From positions 7,080,001-7,144,000 of the forward strand of contig CM029120.1 of the NCBI GenBank assembly GCA_016859345.1: a DNA stretch of 64,000 bases, given 5' to 3'. Within the stretch, counting starts at the first letter, position 1; each line of letters opens with the position of its first letter. Both the position numbers and the translations under genes were made by a program. Source of the stretch: Istiophorus platypterus. Its lineage: Eukaryota > Chordata > Actinopteri > Istiophoriformes > Istiophoridae. Positions 13,801-26,230 of this stretch are shown piece after piece. Below the pieces are notes generated by a model. It saw nothing but the letters and a program-made list of their open reading frames with translations. It did not search any database and was not told the DNA's origin.

Positions 13801-16800
13801 AAAACTCATGTGTCTCCTTCAAATTTGGATGTTAATCTTCCTTTGTTATCACACCTACATTTGTCTATTAGCAGCTAAATTAAACAAAGATGTTTATTTT
13901 CTCTCTTGAATTAGGTCTGTATGATATTCTATTAGATAAATTACTAATATTATTTGTAAGTTACTTAACATGACAGCAAAATGAACATGAATGGAAATTA
14001 AAACTGATTTATGCCATCTTAAAAATGCTAACTTGTTCTCAATTTCAGTGGCGGTTATTAATATGCTAAAATAAAACCAAGCCACAGAGAAAGGTCTAAA
14101 TTCAGAACCATTTTTACATTTTTTGGAATCAACTGAAACCACATTTACTTTTTCACATTCATATATCCTCATTATGTATCAATATTACAGTGCACGAAGC
14201 TGGCAGAGTTGTGTGGGTTGTGCATGTTTATGGGTTCACACAAACATTTTCGAGCCAACTTAGAAAGACTGCAGAAAAATAACATTTGCAGCCTCAACCA
14301 CCAACAAACTCCCCTCTCCCTGATCTACTGTACTGCTTACAGGGTGACGAAGCTGCCTAAAGGATCTCATGCACGCAAGCACGCCCAGCCAATACAGTAA
14401 ATCACTCCCTCTACTGACGGTGGTGGGAGAGTCGCTGTGTTTCAGGTGCTGTTCATCTGGCAGAAGTTTCAGAGGCCTGCCTCCAGAGAAAGAAAACAAA
14501 CCCTGATCCGCTTCCCCACGAACGGCTCCCTGCGAGCCAGCCAGCGGCTTCCAGGAGGCTGTCCAGCCGCTCCGGCCCCTTGGACCAGGATGTTTGGGTT
14601 AGAAAATGACTTTGCTACTCCCTCAGCCCCTTTTTCTAATTGCCCCAAGGGTAATTACCTTGTCTCCTTTCCACTTAAGAAAAACCATAGTGTTATTGTA
14701 TCAAGTAGAAAGTAAAGTTTGCTAAAATTAGCATGAGCAATATTTTTATAATAATTATTACAGTTAGAATAATAAATGTATTAAACCAGAAGCTGTAAGT
14801 GATGGTAATACCAATGAACTATTAAAACAAAATGTCTAATAACTGATCAACTTACATCTTTCCGTTTACCCAGCAGCTTACAAAATGACTGAAGAACTAC
14901 AGTTAAATAATCCTATAGTAAGGATTTTACTAACAAAACATTTCCTCAAGTAATCACAATAAAAACATCTGCAAAACCACAGCTGCCTGTTTATGATCAT
15001 TCATGACGTTTCCTTTATGGAAAAAAAAAAGAGCTATACCATCAATTTAAAGAAAAATTCTGAATATGATAGGGGGCCTTAATCGCAGAGGCCTGAGCGT
15101 GTCATTCTGCCTTCCTCCAGTTGGGGTCTGATAGATTGGTGCAGAGTTCAGATTCTCCCCTGGGTACGATATATCAGGCTGCAACGGTCCAAGTACCATT
15201 ATGAAACACACCCGTGAGTACCGCAATTCAGGAAACACCAGAACACCAATGGAGCTCTCAAAAGATTTCGTCTTGTGCGGTATAGGCAAAGACGGAGGAA
15301 AAAAATTTTGACTGATAATTCACCTCTAAATGTTACATACCACACGCAAAACCTGGAAAACACAAAAAGGAACCACAAAGTTAGAATACAATAGGGAGAG
15401 AAATGGGGGGGTGGGAGTTCACCTGCTCTAATACATACTGTATGCATCAGACTCGAGGGAGACTTGTGCCATGTCTTGAAAAAGAGACATTCTCCGCTAC
15501 AGTTATTGTTGGATTCACGTCCTCCTTTTGAAGACGTCAACATAGTGCCTCACCATAGAAACAGCTGGCCGCCTGTGTGTTCCTCAAAAACTTCTGGGGG
15601 ATTCTTATCGAGAAAGCATCTGTCAGAGTCCCTGATTACAGAGCTGCCCAGCTGAGTGCTCGCACTGTCAGACCGCTGATAACTTAACCTTCCTCCGTCC
15701 CATTTCTCGGCCACTGCTCTCCCCCTGGACCTGCTTCAAACGCTGCAGAGCTGCCGGCCTGGCGCCCTGTGTGGTCTCTTGTTCTACTAAATGCATCTCA
15801 GTGTGAACTCTTGTTTTAAAACTCACACAGGCCATAGAAAATAGCGCCTATGTCATATCTGAGTCACGATTTGGATCTCGGTGTGGGGTGAAACAATTTC
15901 AAGAATCAATGTGCTGAATGAAAGTTTGGAGGCCTTTCAGAATAAATGTGGACAACGTCTGCTTTGTAAGTCATTTGTGCTGGTAATATTAACATTTCCA
16001 ATGATACCTCTGGCAAACTAAACACAGATGTGAAGGGATTATCTCATATTTTTCAGAGCTGTACATCTCAGTTAAGCAAGATCCTTTACATGTGAAAGGA
16101 TCAGAAAGGTTATCCATTTTGGTATTACCTTAAAATCCAATCACTTCCCCGTACTTTGACGCTAAAAGTTCTGCTGGGAAAGGAACAAACTCTTAACTCA
16201 TCACATTACTGAGGCAGATTAACAAAATGCAGTATGGCTCTCTTCTGCCCTCTAGTCACTATGTCTGAGTCAGCATATTCATCAAATGTTTGGACCAGAT
16301 TCTGCTCTAAAGGCAAAACATTTTAATTATCATTAAATAACTTTGCAGCAAATTAATGCCAACATTTTAAAAGCCTGGATTTTTTTCCTCCTCATATGGT
16401 TTACTCTTTGACTTTTTTTTTTTAAATCAAAAATCAAACCCAGATAAATTTAGAACGTACTGCAGGAGCAGCATTCTCGTCCTTAGGGCTGCAGCTTTTC
16501 CAACAGATTAACATTAACACACGAACACACCGTTTCTTTACTACAACCTGGCAGCTCCTTTACTTCCCCATCCCTGGCTCTAATTTCAAAGAAACCTACA
16601 AGATCCGGAGCATACCTCTAACTGTTCTTTATAAGCCCTTTACAGACTGTGACATTTGTGTCTGCTTAGATGTCACTGGAGGACCCTTAGATTCCAAAAT
16701 GATAATGCAATGGTGGCCAAATTCCTGAGATGACCTTTCATTCAGTTTTGTTTCTCATTATCAGATTTTTCCTCACCCTCTGCCAGCGTCCCTCTCTTAA

Positions 16801-17163
16801 GTATGTCATCCTCAAACCACTCAGGATCAGAAGAAAATACAAAGTGTCTATAAATTTGAGCTTCCCTAATTAAAGCCTTGCCCCGGGACAAGCTCGAGCA
16901 TGGCCACCAGGCACGGAATATATCCCCTGAAACGACACAAATTGGCCCATGAGCACAACAAATTACATTATGATTACTGCACTGGACCAAATGCTGTTCA
17001 TCTTGATAGAGTTAACCCAAAGTGGGCAGGCCTGTCTCCCAACTACAGAGCTAAAAGAGGAGGAAGAATTACAGTTTTTGGCTGGGGCTTACTGTAAAAA
17101 CCTGTGTTGTAAATTTCCAGCTCATCCAGAGAATCACAGGGCAGACACACACAATGAACACAT

Positions 17164-17164
<1 letters not shown>

Positions 17165-17206
<42 letters not shown>
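17165..17206. repeat. (CA)n microsatellite
   Basis: About 21 CA units in the presumed slc25a21 intron. Confidence 0.95.
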
Positions 17207-17208
<2 letters not shown>

Positions 17209-18484
17209 AATACATACGCATGGAAACAGCCATGTAATTCAGGGTTTTTAGTTTGTCCGGTTTTGTTTTTGTTTTTTTGACAGTACTTATTATGTTTATT
17301 TATATTTCAGCGCTTACAGCAGGAGCACGGAGGGTTTGTAATTACTGTATCTGAACTCTTGAATCGTGTATCAAATTCAGTTGAAATAACATGAGGTTTG
17401 CCTTGGCCTTGACTTTTTTTTTTCCCAAAGATTTCCTCAAACAAAACAAAAACTATTAAACAAGAGATCAAAAACCGGTGAGCCTGAAAAATCAGCATTC
17501 GGAACCCATCCAGCGGTTACTTCTACCGCAGTGCAGGCCCATGTGTGTCTGACCTGATACCGCGTGTAGCTATGAGCCACAGGGCAAGGAGTTAAATGCC
17601 CAGTTCAAGGCTTTTCAACACACGTCAGTGTTCATGAAGAACAAGGTGGTGGAGGATAAACAGAGGGCATGTTGCGGTTCTTGCATGGCTAAGCAAAAAT
17701 GTTGAAACAGTTATTTTTTGTCTTTTTGCGAGAGTAAATAGGGCTAATCATAAAAAAATTAAAAAAAGAAACCTGAATATTTTGACAGATATTGCCATTA
17801 CTCACATTTTAGTGGGAATGGTGATTTCTGCTTTTCAATTTAACTGAAATAAATAAATAAATAAATTATGCAATTTTTTTGCTAAGATCTGTACTAAACA
17901 AGCATGTTCCTTTATTTCTGGAGAATATGATTTGTAGGCTAGGACATGTCTGTATCACCACAATGCTTCATTTATAATTGTATTTTGTGACACATTTTAA
18001 TTTGATCAAAAAACAAAAACTGCAGCCTTTGCAATTTGGATATTGCACTTGGCCATACTGCAAATTCAATATTTTGATTAACTGCTCAGCCCCTGTTTTT
18101 AGCAATTCAAATTTACTGTTATTTACAAAACCCCGAATGCAGCGATGAATCAAAAAATCCACACCCTGAGATAATAAGTCTGATGGAATGACAGACAGTA
18201 GCTCTCCAGAGGAAGAGCTTGTTCCCTCTCTCATTTAATTAGAAGGTTGAAGACAGCCAGACTCAAAATTATGCACACATCTGAAAACATAATCCAGACA
18301 CATAACATGCACACACACACACATAAATATACCCATTTCCTTGGATGCATGTGCACGCATGTTTTGCACAAACGAGTGCAATTATATCCAACTTCCCGTC
18401 ATAAATTACGCACTTGGATGCACATACATGCAAAACAAACAAACAAACATGTACACTTGACCATTTCATGACCTGAAAACATAG

Positions 18485-18485
<1 letters not shown>

Positions 18486-18539
<54 letters not shown>
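18486..18539. repeat. (CA)27 microsatellite
   Basis: Uninterrupted CA run. More CA/CACG words lie on both sides (18308-18324, 18590-18608), making a 300-bp CA-rich block. Confidence 0.95.
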
Positions 18540-18542
<3 letters not shown>

Positions 18543-19924
18543 ACCATTTCCTTTGCGTGAATACATGAAACAGATGCATGAAAAAAAATACGCACACACA
18601 CACACACAGAGTCCATTCTCACAACTGTAAACTTCTATTTTCTTACAGGGTCAGTCTTTCTTTGCCCCTTGACTACTTAGTCTTAGTGCTCAATTAAGCA
18701 TAGCTTGTTTAGCTGATCTCCCTCCCACTATTATCATTGTTGCCATGTGCTGCACTATGTATACCTTCACTTTTTACTTGTACCTCCCATGAAACGTATG
18801 AGAGATCTCAGCGCTTACTTGAACATTTGTCCCCTTTTCCCGGTTGAGCTTTTTTTTTTTTTGGTGCTGGATATATCCCTCCACACACATAACAATGACT
18901 TGTGCCAGTGGAATGCTGTTGCAAAAGGTGTAGAAGAACTTTGTTTGCTGTATGAAATCGTGCAATGATGCGATGAAATACTTAGCGCCACAATCTAAAA
19001 ATCAGCTCCACTGAGTTTCCTGCAGTGCAGTGTCCTGGTTTTAATAATTGCTACCTCTAAATAGGGGGAAATGATCCAGAGAAAGCCTCCCATGTTGAGC
19101 AATCATAATTATCCTCCTGAATCCACTCTTACCATAACACTATAATTATTATTATTATTCTAGGAACATGCGTGTATGTCCCGTGTGTTGCAATGCCTGA
19201 CCATGAAATTAACAAGAGGCTGCCATGAAAAAAAAGTGAGCTCTGATTTGACTTAGACATTCGTAAATCATCAGCGTACCTACTATATGATACTTAATAT
19301 GCTGACTATATGATACTTAATATCCATCATCCTCCTACTAAATCCATTTCAGATAAACCATTTATTAACTTGAGCATGTTGGTAACTTTCCATCTACAAA
19401 ATTAAAGATCCATTAGTGTGATCAGGGCCAATAAGAGATCCCTAGAAGCCTGGACTACTACAATTATGCAACCTTAAAAGATCACCAATGTCACGCTATG
19501 ACTCAGTTTGTGCCATGGGTGACATCAGTCCACCAGAACAACCCACAAATCCCAGTTACAACAAACATTAAGAGTTAAGAGTTTCCTTCCAGATTAGCAG
19601 TTCATATTTTCAGTGTAAATATGACCTGAACAGCATTACAGTGGGCTATATGTACTGAGGCCCCGCAGTGTGTATAGCTACTGTTTACATTGTGGAAAAG
19701 CTAATATTTAACTATCACTATTAACTGGGCCCAATTATTATCAATTAAAATAATAGATTTATTGGACATTTGTAAACCATTTATTTTTAATGACGTTAAG
19801 TGTAATAATGGATGCGGTGATGTAACATTAAATGCAGGGCAATCATTTGCATACATGTCACTAATGGCGCGGCACTGTGGCACGTAGAAGCAACAAGCCA
19901 CTGGACTCAGTCCCTGAACAACAG

Positions 19925-20335
19925 CAGCTGACTCACGAGTCGCCGCGGCGCGCGCGGCCTCTCTTGGCCGCGTGCTCGGAGTTTCGGCCGCGCGCGTGCC
20001 CGCGCGAGAGCTCGAGCGTAGTTAAAAAAATCCGGTAATTGCGCGTCGAGTCCCGGCTGGACTCGCTTCAGCCCCCCCCCCGCCCTCCCCACTCCCCGGC
20101 GGCCGGTCCCCTTCAACTCCGCCAGCGAACCCTTTCCATAAATCATGTCATTAAGATAACGTCGGGCGCGCGACTCGGGCTCGTACATCACGTCACATCA
20201 CAGGGCCTGAGCCCGCGCTGAACCGGGACACACGCGCTTTCATTTCGGTCCAGGCTCCGGGTGCCTCGGCGCAGCGGATGCGTGGCTCGGCGCTGCAGCC
20301 TGCGCCGCATCTGCATTTAAACAGATGCAGGATCT
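19925..20335. promoter_or_regulatory. CpG island inside the presumed slc25a21 intron 1
   Basis: Very CpG-rich (cgccgcggcgcgcgcggcct; ggccgcgcgcgtgcccgcgc), with cAMP-response-like words (catcacgtcacatcac) near 20188 and a homeodomain-like stretch ccataaatcatgtcattaag near 20136. A 7-bp inverted repeat GCATCTG (20307-20313) / CAGATGC (20322-20328) contains two E-boxes. No coding exon is recognised. It may be the promoter of an unannotated or non-coding transcript. Confidence 0.5.
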
Positions 20336-21369
20336 GAAAGTTAAAGAAGTATCATTACTGGAAAAAAAAAAAAAACGAACCCCAAGCGATATCACTTAAG
20401 ACGGTCGCTGGGGGGAGAGTTTCTTGAGGTAATCTTTAGTTTTACTACTTTATTTTTACACCGAACACACCATTTCTACAGTCTCTCGCCGTGTTTCGGG
20501 GGGTTCAGGTATCCCGACAGAGACAGATCTCAGGCCGAGGCAGAGGTCGTTTCTTTCTTTCTCTCTTTTTTTGAGAAATCGACACCTGTCAAATAAGGAT
20601 GATTCACGTGCAGCCAAACGCCTGTGAGCATCTCACCTGTAGACACACCTGAAACTGAAACGTTTCTCGGGCATGTTTTTTTTTAATTAAGGCAGCTGGC
20701 ATAACATAAGCTAAAATTTGTATTTCATTGATAAACCACTCTATTATAAATTGTTTTTTTAAATAACAAAAACCGGTCTAGATTTTTGTGTGTGTGTGTC
20801 ATCCTGAATCACTTGTGAAACTTAAACAGGAGCGTAGCTGCTCTGCGCAGACACTTCTGATTTAAAAAAAACAAACAAAAAAAAAAAACAACCCAAAAAA
20901 CCCAAAAACGCAGCAGTCAGGGGTTCGTCGTTTGACATCATCCGACCCGGATGAACGAGAGTCTTGGTCGCCACGTCGCCGTCAAAGCGCACAGGAAGTC
21001 GGACGAGAAGCACCAGCAGCAACCGCAGCCTCTTAAGGCAAAAAGCGTGACCCGAGGTTTAACTCACGTCTGCCCCTGAAGAAAAATCAGCCCCAAATAA
21101 TCCCCCGGGGGACTGATAATAATGCGTGTATTCGTAGTCACCAGATTATGGAGATATTTAGTTCATGGGACATTATTTTTATAACATCGTTCATAATACA
21201 GTTTTTGTATGTTAAATATAAACCCGATCCCTCGTATATTGTAATAAAATATAATTTAATTTCAGCTACGAAGGGAAAATCCAGGCCTCCCAATTCGGCT
21301 GTGTCGTTGCCTTGAAATGTCTGAGATTGTGCAAAAGGAGCCAATATTTTATCATCACCATTTTTTAAA

Positions 21370-21850
21370 ACTGTACAATCTGTTCTGGGATGCGAGGCAT
21401 TTCTAGTGCATTAATTACACCACCATTAGACCTAATGCCTGTTCGCATTCAACTAATTTCTTATGACATTGTGATCATTCACATTTAGCGAGGACGGTAA
21501 TTGTTTGACGGAGATAATAAATCTTTGGTGTTTATTTAGGGGATGCTTGGTGTGTTGTAATTTGTCCATATTAAATGAGGGGTTGCTTTAATTATACACC
21601 CTGCAGCATGCAATTTATTCATAATGGCGCGGCAGAAATGTACTGGAATTAATGTCTGACATCGCCTCTATCAAGGAAATTGATTATCGGGGATTCTGTA
21701 AGAGGATACCAATACTAATAAATCGATGCAGTGTCCTCTGAGGTTTACGAGCTCGTCAAAAATGCTGCCTCGGTGGTAAATCCCGGCCTCGCCTTGAGAC
21801 AGACACGTATAAAGACGAGCAGTGAGAACAAAAGACAGATGTGTCCGGTT
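21370..21850. promoter_or_regulatory. Candidate conserved non-coding element
   Basis: About 480 bases of high-complexity sequence without microsatellites, stop-rich in all frames, and dense in homeodomain and forkhead words: TAATTA at 21412-21417, TGTTTATTT at 21529-21537 and ttattcataa near 21617. This resembles developmental enhancers. SLC25A21 introns are known to carry PAX9/NKX2 enhancers in other vertebrates. Conservation itself cannot be tested here. Confidence 0.35.
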
Positions 21851-22328
21851 AAGCAGCCCATCCCTCAGCACCATCATGGCTCGTTTTAACCAAGCCATCC
21901 ACGACCCCCCCCCCCCCGTGCAACGGACATGTGTCTGTCAAAGGATGGAACGGGGGGGGGGGGAACTGAATGGGTGCTATTTAATGCGAGCCAAAGCTCA
22001 CATTCAGATTTGAGGGACGTGAGCCTCCGCATGCCCTCCATAGACGGAGACAGGGGAAAAAAAAAGAAAAGATGGGAGGTAGAGGGAGCTGATTTAGAGG
22101 AACAGGCCAAGAAGCACCCGCTCCAGAATCAACATTACTTCAAACATGAGGTCATCTAAACATCTGTCTACAACATGTCCGCCGGGAGTTCAATCAAAGC
22201 CCCGCCGAAACCTGTACCTACAATTGTTTCTGGAAATAAATATTAGGGCTAATTCGGCTGTGATTGGCGCAGTCGCTCGGGAATCGCGGAGGAGAAAAAA
22301 ATGAAACAGAAAAACAAAAAACCCTAAA

Positions 22329-22355
22329 TGATAATAATAATAATAATAATAATAA
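22329..22355. repeat. (TAA)n trinucleotide repeat
   Basis: Nine units of ATA/TAA in the presumed slc25a21 intron. Confidence 0.9.
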
Positions 22356-22584
22356 ACCTCATTGCTAACTGCAGACCCTGTCAATGGATAACCTCTCCCC
22401 CTGCAAGTGCACGCAAACACACACACACACACATTTACGCACATTTACGCACACGCACGCACGCACAGGCGCGCACACTTCGGCTTTATTTGTTTTATTT
22501 CTCCTCTCGTCTCGTCTCTTCTCCCCCTTCCCCCGTTTAGGCAAAGTGGCTTTATTTGCCCCCCCCTACCCCATCCCACCCCTA

Positions 22585-22663
22585 CCCCCGGACTGATTTC
22601 AGGCTCACTGTTTAAAGCCAGTTAGATGAGAAGAGCCCGAGCGAGGCTCTGACAGTCCGGGGG
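22585..22663. promoter_or_regulatory. Nested inverted repeat (11-bp outer arms, 6-bp inner arms)
   Basis: Outer arms CCCCCGGACTG (22585-22595) and CAGTCCGGGGG (22653-22663) are perfectly complementary. Inside, AGAGCC (22632-22637) pairs with GGCTCT (22645-22650) around a 7-base loop. The RNA of either strand could fold into a stable stem. Confidence 0.45.
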
Positions 22664-23344
22664 GAGAGCTGCTGTAATCACACGCAGGGCGTCTGTCTCA
22701 TGTCGTCACAGTCCATTTGCTGGAGACGGATCGATTTACTCATGGAGTTTTTTTTTTTTTTTTAAAAAGAAAGAAATAAAAAAAAAGAAAAAGAAAAAGG
22801 CCTCTCCCCAGGAAATCACAGAAGACTCAGAGAAAACGTTATAGCGGAGAACGCGCTAGATAGATTTTCATTTTCTGTTTTTTTTGGGTAAAAAAAAAAA
22901 CCTGGCTTCACTACGTACTCAATCATAATGACATTATTATTTTAATGACTATTTTCTACTCTTGCCTCCATCTTTTAAATTCACTTTTTCACATAAACTG
23001 CATTGTGTTTCGTTTTTCAGAAGCGGGGAAAGTTTTATTTATAACCTGCCTCCTCTGCAGAGCGCCCCATGCATCACCACTGTCTCTCTGTTTGAAAAAG
23101 CTACAACTGAAACGTGACCTCTAAAGAAAAAAAAAAAAAAAAAAAGTTGTAACATCCCTTTACCGTGAAAAGCGATACTGTATGCGGCCACTGCCTCCTT
23201 GTGGACAAAATATGGATGGACGATAAAAATGTGAATTTTAAGAGCTTCAGCACTCGTGCTGGTAGAGGATTTAAGTTTCACTGCCATCTCACAACTGTGT
23301 GGAATTTACATTTATTGAGAAATACGCTGGTAATAACTCCAGCA

Positions 23345-23815
23345 ATAATCAGGGCTGCGACTAATTATTATATTAATCATCAATAAATCTACCAATTATT
23401 TCCTTGATTAATTTTTTGGGCTATGCGATGTCAGACAATAGGGAAAAATGCCCATCACATTTCCTGAAGACAAAGCTGATTTTGTCCAATAGCTTTTTTT
23501 GTCACTATCAGGTATGACAGTGTTTCCTAACCTTTTGGCTTTTGATTACAGCTTTTTTTACTAATTTTTTACTAATTTACTAATTGACAACCATCAAAGG
23601 TGGTTTCTTCAAATGTCTCCTTTCGTTTGACCAAAGGCCTCAAAAGAATGAAATTTTTCATTTGAGAGGCTGAAAAATTCAAAATGTATTGGAATGTTTC
23701 AGAATTTCTGCTACAAAAAAAAAGACAAACAATTCATTGATTCTCAAAAATAGTTGCAGATTATTTTGCTGTCGATCTACTAACTGAGCTCTTGACTCAT
23801 TGTCTCAGCTCTCCT
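23345..23815 (+). repeat. AT-rich 'gattaatcgatta' type interspersed repeat
   Basis: Starts agggctgcgactaattatta, then gtcagacaatagggaaaaat, and ends ttgtctcagctct. Related to the copy at 13470; interrupted by extra sequence near 23520-23620. Confidence 0.55.
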
Positions 23816-25022
23816 GAAATAGTCAGAGCATGTTATAAGAGAGAAGAAAAACCACTTAAAGCATTTCGAACAGAAAAAACTGTAACACTAAAGATAGCAG
23901 TTGTATGCCCCTTCCCCCCAAAAGCCAATCGTCTGCTTTATAACGACAGAACAGGAAACATATAAAGCCAATCATGTTGTTGCCCTGATGCAAGTGAAAT
24001 CTTTCACATGCGTAGAAGTATAACCAATAGAAAAAAAAAGTGTATTAAACAGTATTTTGGGGCAAAGTGATGCTTTAAGCTTTTCTTTTTTTTCTTCTTT
24101 TTTTAAATCAGATTTGACTGGTGAATCTATAGATGCAGTTTTGATGTCCTAGTAATTGTTTGAAGTGAAGTTATGGCTCTTCATTCATTTAGATAGGGCC
24201 CTGGTCTTGTTAGCCCAAAATAACGGCCTAGGGGCATTGCCAAGATGGCTGCGGCGTGGCAAGACTTGCCTATAAGGACTTTGGCTGCATTTCTCGTGGT
24301 ATTCTCCTCCCCTTCTGCTTCCTAAATCCCCTTTGCTTTGAGAAACAACAACATCCAGGCTAGCAGCCTACTCACCGAAAATGGCAAGATTTGGATCATG
24401 CGATCACATAGTTCACATACGTCTTTTACTGGTTTTTTGTGGCGTTTTCTTTGCTGGGAATCAGCCATTCAAATAAAAGCAATCACCTCCCCATGTGCAA
24501 TTGTTCTACCAGAGCAAGTTCCCCTCCCCGGCAGAGTTTTGCAGGGGCACCGTTGCTGCATCCTGGGCACTTCAAATGATTGTGATTCGTTTAAAGAAAT
24601 ATAAACAAGCCAGTTTTTTTCCCACTATAGCAGAATGATAATGGGTGCAGCCAGACCTTTCTCAAGCGCTGACGCAGCACTGTTGAGATTCATCTGGCTA
24701 TGCAAGACTACTCCTGAAATAAAGCATTGTTTAACTTTGACCCCTAATCACAGGTGTGACAAGGTTATAAGTTAGAAATTTTGCCTTTTAACCTGTCATA
24801 GTCTCTTTATAAAAAGCATTCACAAGACCAAAAGGGGTAAAACTATCCAGTATTTGACAAAGAAAGCATGATTTACAATATGACTGCAAATTTGTGTAAT
24901 AGAATTTTGTTTCTCTTTCTAATCTCTCATTCAGCACCCCAGATTTATCCTGTTGCCTCACACTTCCAGGAAGTAAAGCATATTTGGGATTTTTATCAAT
25001 AAATGACTAAACTCAATTATCA

Positions 25023-25023
<1 letters not shown>

Positions 25024-25061
<38 letters not shown>

Positions 25062-25066
25062 ATAGA
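25024..25066. repeat. (TAAA)n tetranucleotide repeat
   Basis: Ten to eleven uninterrupted TAAA units. Confidence 0.93.
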
Positions 25067-25794
25067 CCTTAACATTTCAGCTCTAAAACATACAAGCAGA
25101 AAAAAAAACGTTTTCTAATATGACACTAAAGAAAAACTAAACTAACGACATACTTTATTCCAACAGGCACTGAACACACTTCACACAAATTATCAGGTTA
25201 TTGCAGAGAGAGAAAATTTGTTCCTCACAACCCGTCCTTGCAGAAACGTGGAGTTCAGTCAGAGCGCTGACCTCTCAAAGGTCAAAAATAGCTGGTGCCA
25301 ACTTGCACCGCAGACTTGTCAAACTGTTCTCAGATGACTTTACAGAGCACCAAATGCAGCTTTCTCCCCCTTAATTCATGTCTATGACCGGGTTGCACAT
25401 AAATTAAGCTCGTCTCGCTCCATCCTCGTTAAAAGTGAATCTGGATGAGAATTTTAAAAAACTGTGGTGAGAAGGTGGAGGTCGAAAAACACTGAGGTCA
25501 TTCTGCTCTGGTATAAAACCCCGCATGCCCCCATCAAATTTGGTGAGGACAGACAAGAGCCCCACAGCCTCTGGATGGGGCAAAAGCAACGCCACAGTAC
25601 ATGCAACAACTAATTTCTCATAAAAACCTATTCGCGCCCTGAAGACTTCATTACTTGAAAAACAGCAGTTAAAAAAAAAGGAGTTCATAGCCAAGGTAAA
25701 AGTCATTATCTACCAGCCATCATATAATTACCAAGTCACCTGAAGTTTGCAGAATAAAACGCAGAATGATCCAGCCTTCATTCGTCCAAGATGC

Positions 25795-26230
25795 CTATGA
25801 AGTTGAGCTTTAACAATTATTCAATTAACTGACTGACAAAAAAAAAAATTAATTGGCAAATATTTTGGTAATCAATCTTATCAAATGTCAGGATTTGACA
25901 CTTTTCTTACCCATATGATAGTTAACTGAATATTTCCAGGTTTGGACTGTTGGCTTAATAAAACAAGCTGTTGAAATAGATTACCTTGGGCTTTGTGAAA
26001 TCTTACTACTTATATATTGCTATCTGACTTTTCTTAGACGCAACTATTAATTGAGAAATTACTCTACAGATTAACTGATAACAAAAATAACGGTTCATTA
26101 GAGCCCTATAATGATGCCCTCATAGCAACCATAAAAAATAAAAAAAAAAAATTAGATCTGATATGATTTGTTGATTAGCAAATTAACCAATTACTCTACT
26201 AACAAAAAAATGCTCTACAACTTTTTGATG
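25795..26230 (+). repeat. AT-rich interspersed repeat, degenerate, with poly-A tracts
   Basis: Contains caattattcaattaactgac, aatattttggtaatcaatct and further attagcaaattaaccaatta words, ending near gagccctataatg with a second piece after it. Probably one or two decayed copies of the same AT-rich family. Confidence 0.45.

Larger units (their letters stand above)
13801..19924. other. Non-coding, presumed slc25a21 intron 1
   Basis: AT-rich sequence with two CA microsatellites and several poly-T/A tracts. An octamer-like ATTTGCAT is present near 19848. No exon recognised. Confidence 0.45.

Noticed and set aside
17165..18610. CRISPR-like array
   Set aside because: The regular spacing comes from CA microsatellites; there are no direct repeats with unique spacers, and the DNA is vertebrate.
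18269..18622. Cys-Val rich minus frames
   Set aside because: Translation of CA microsatellites.
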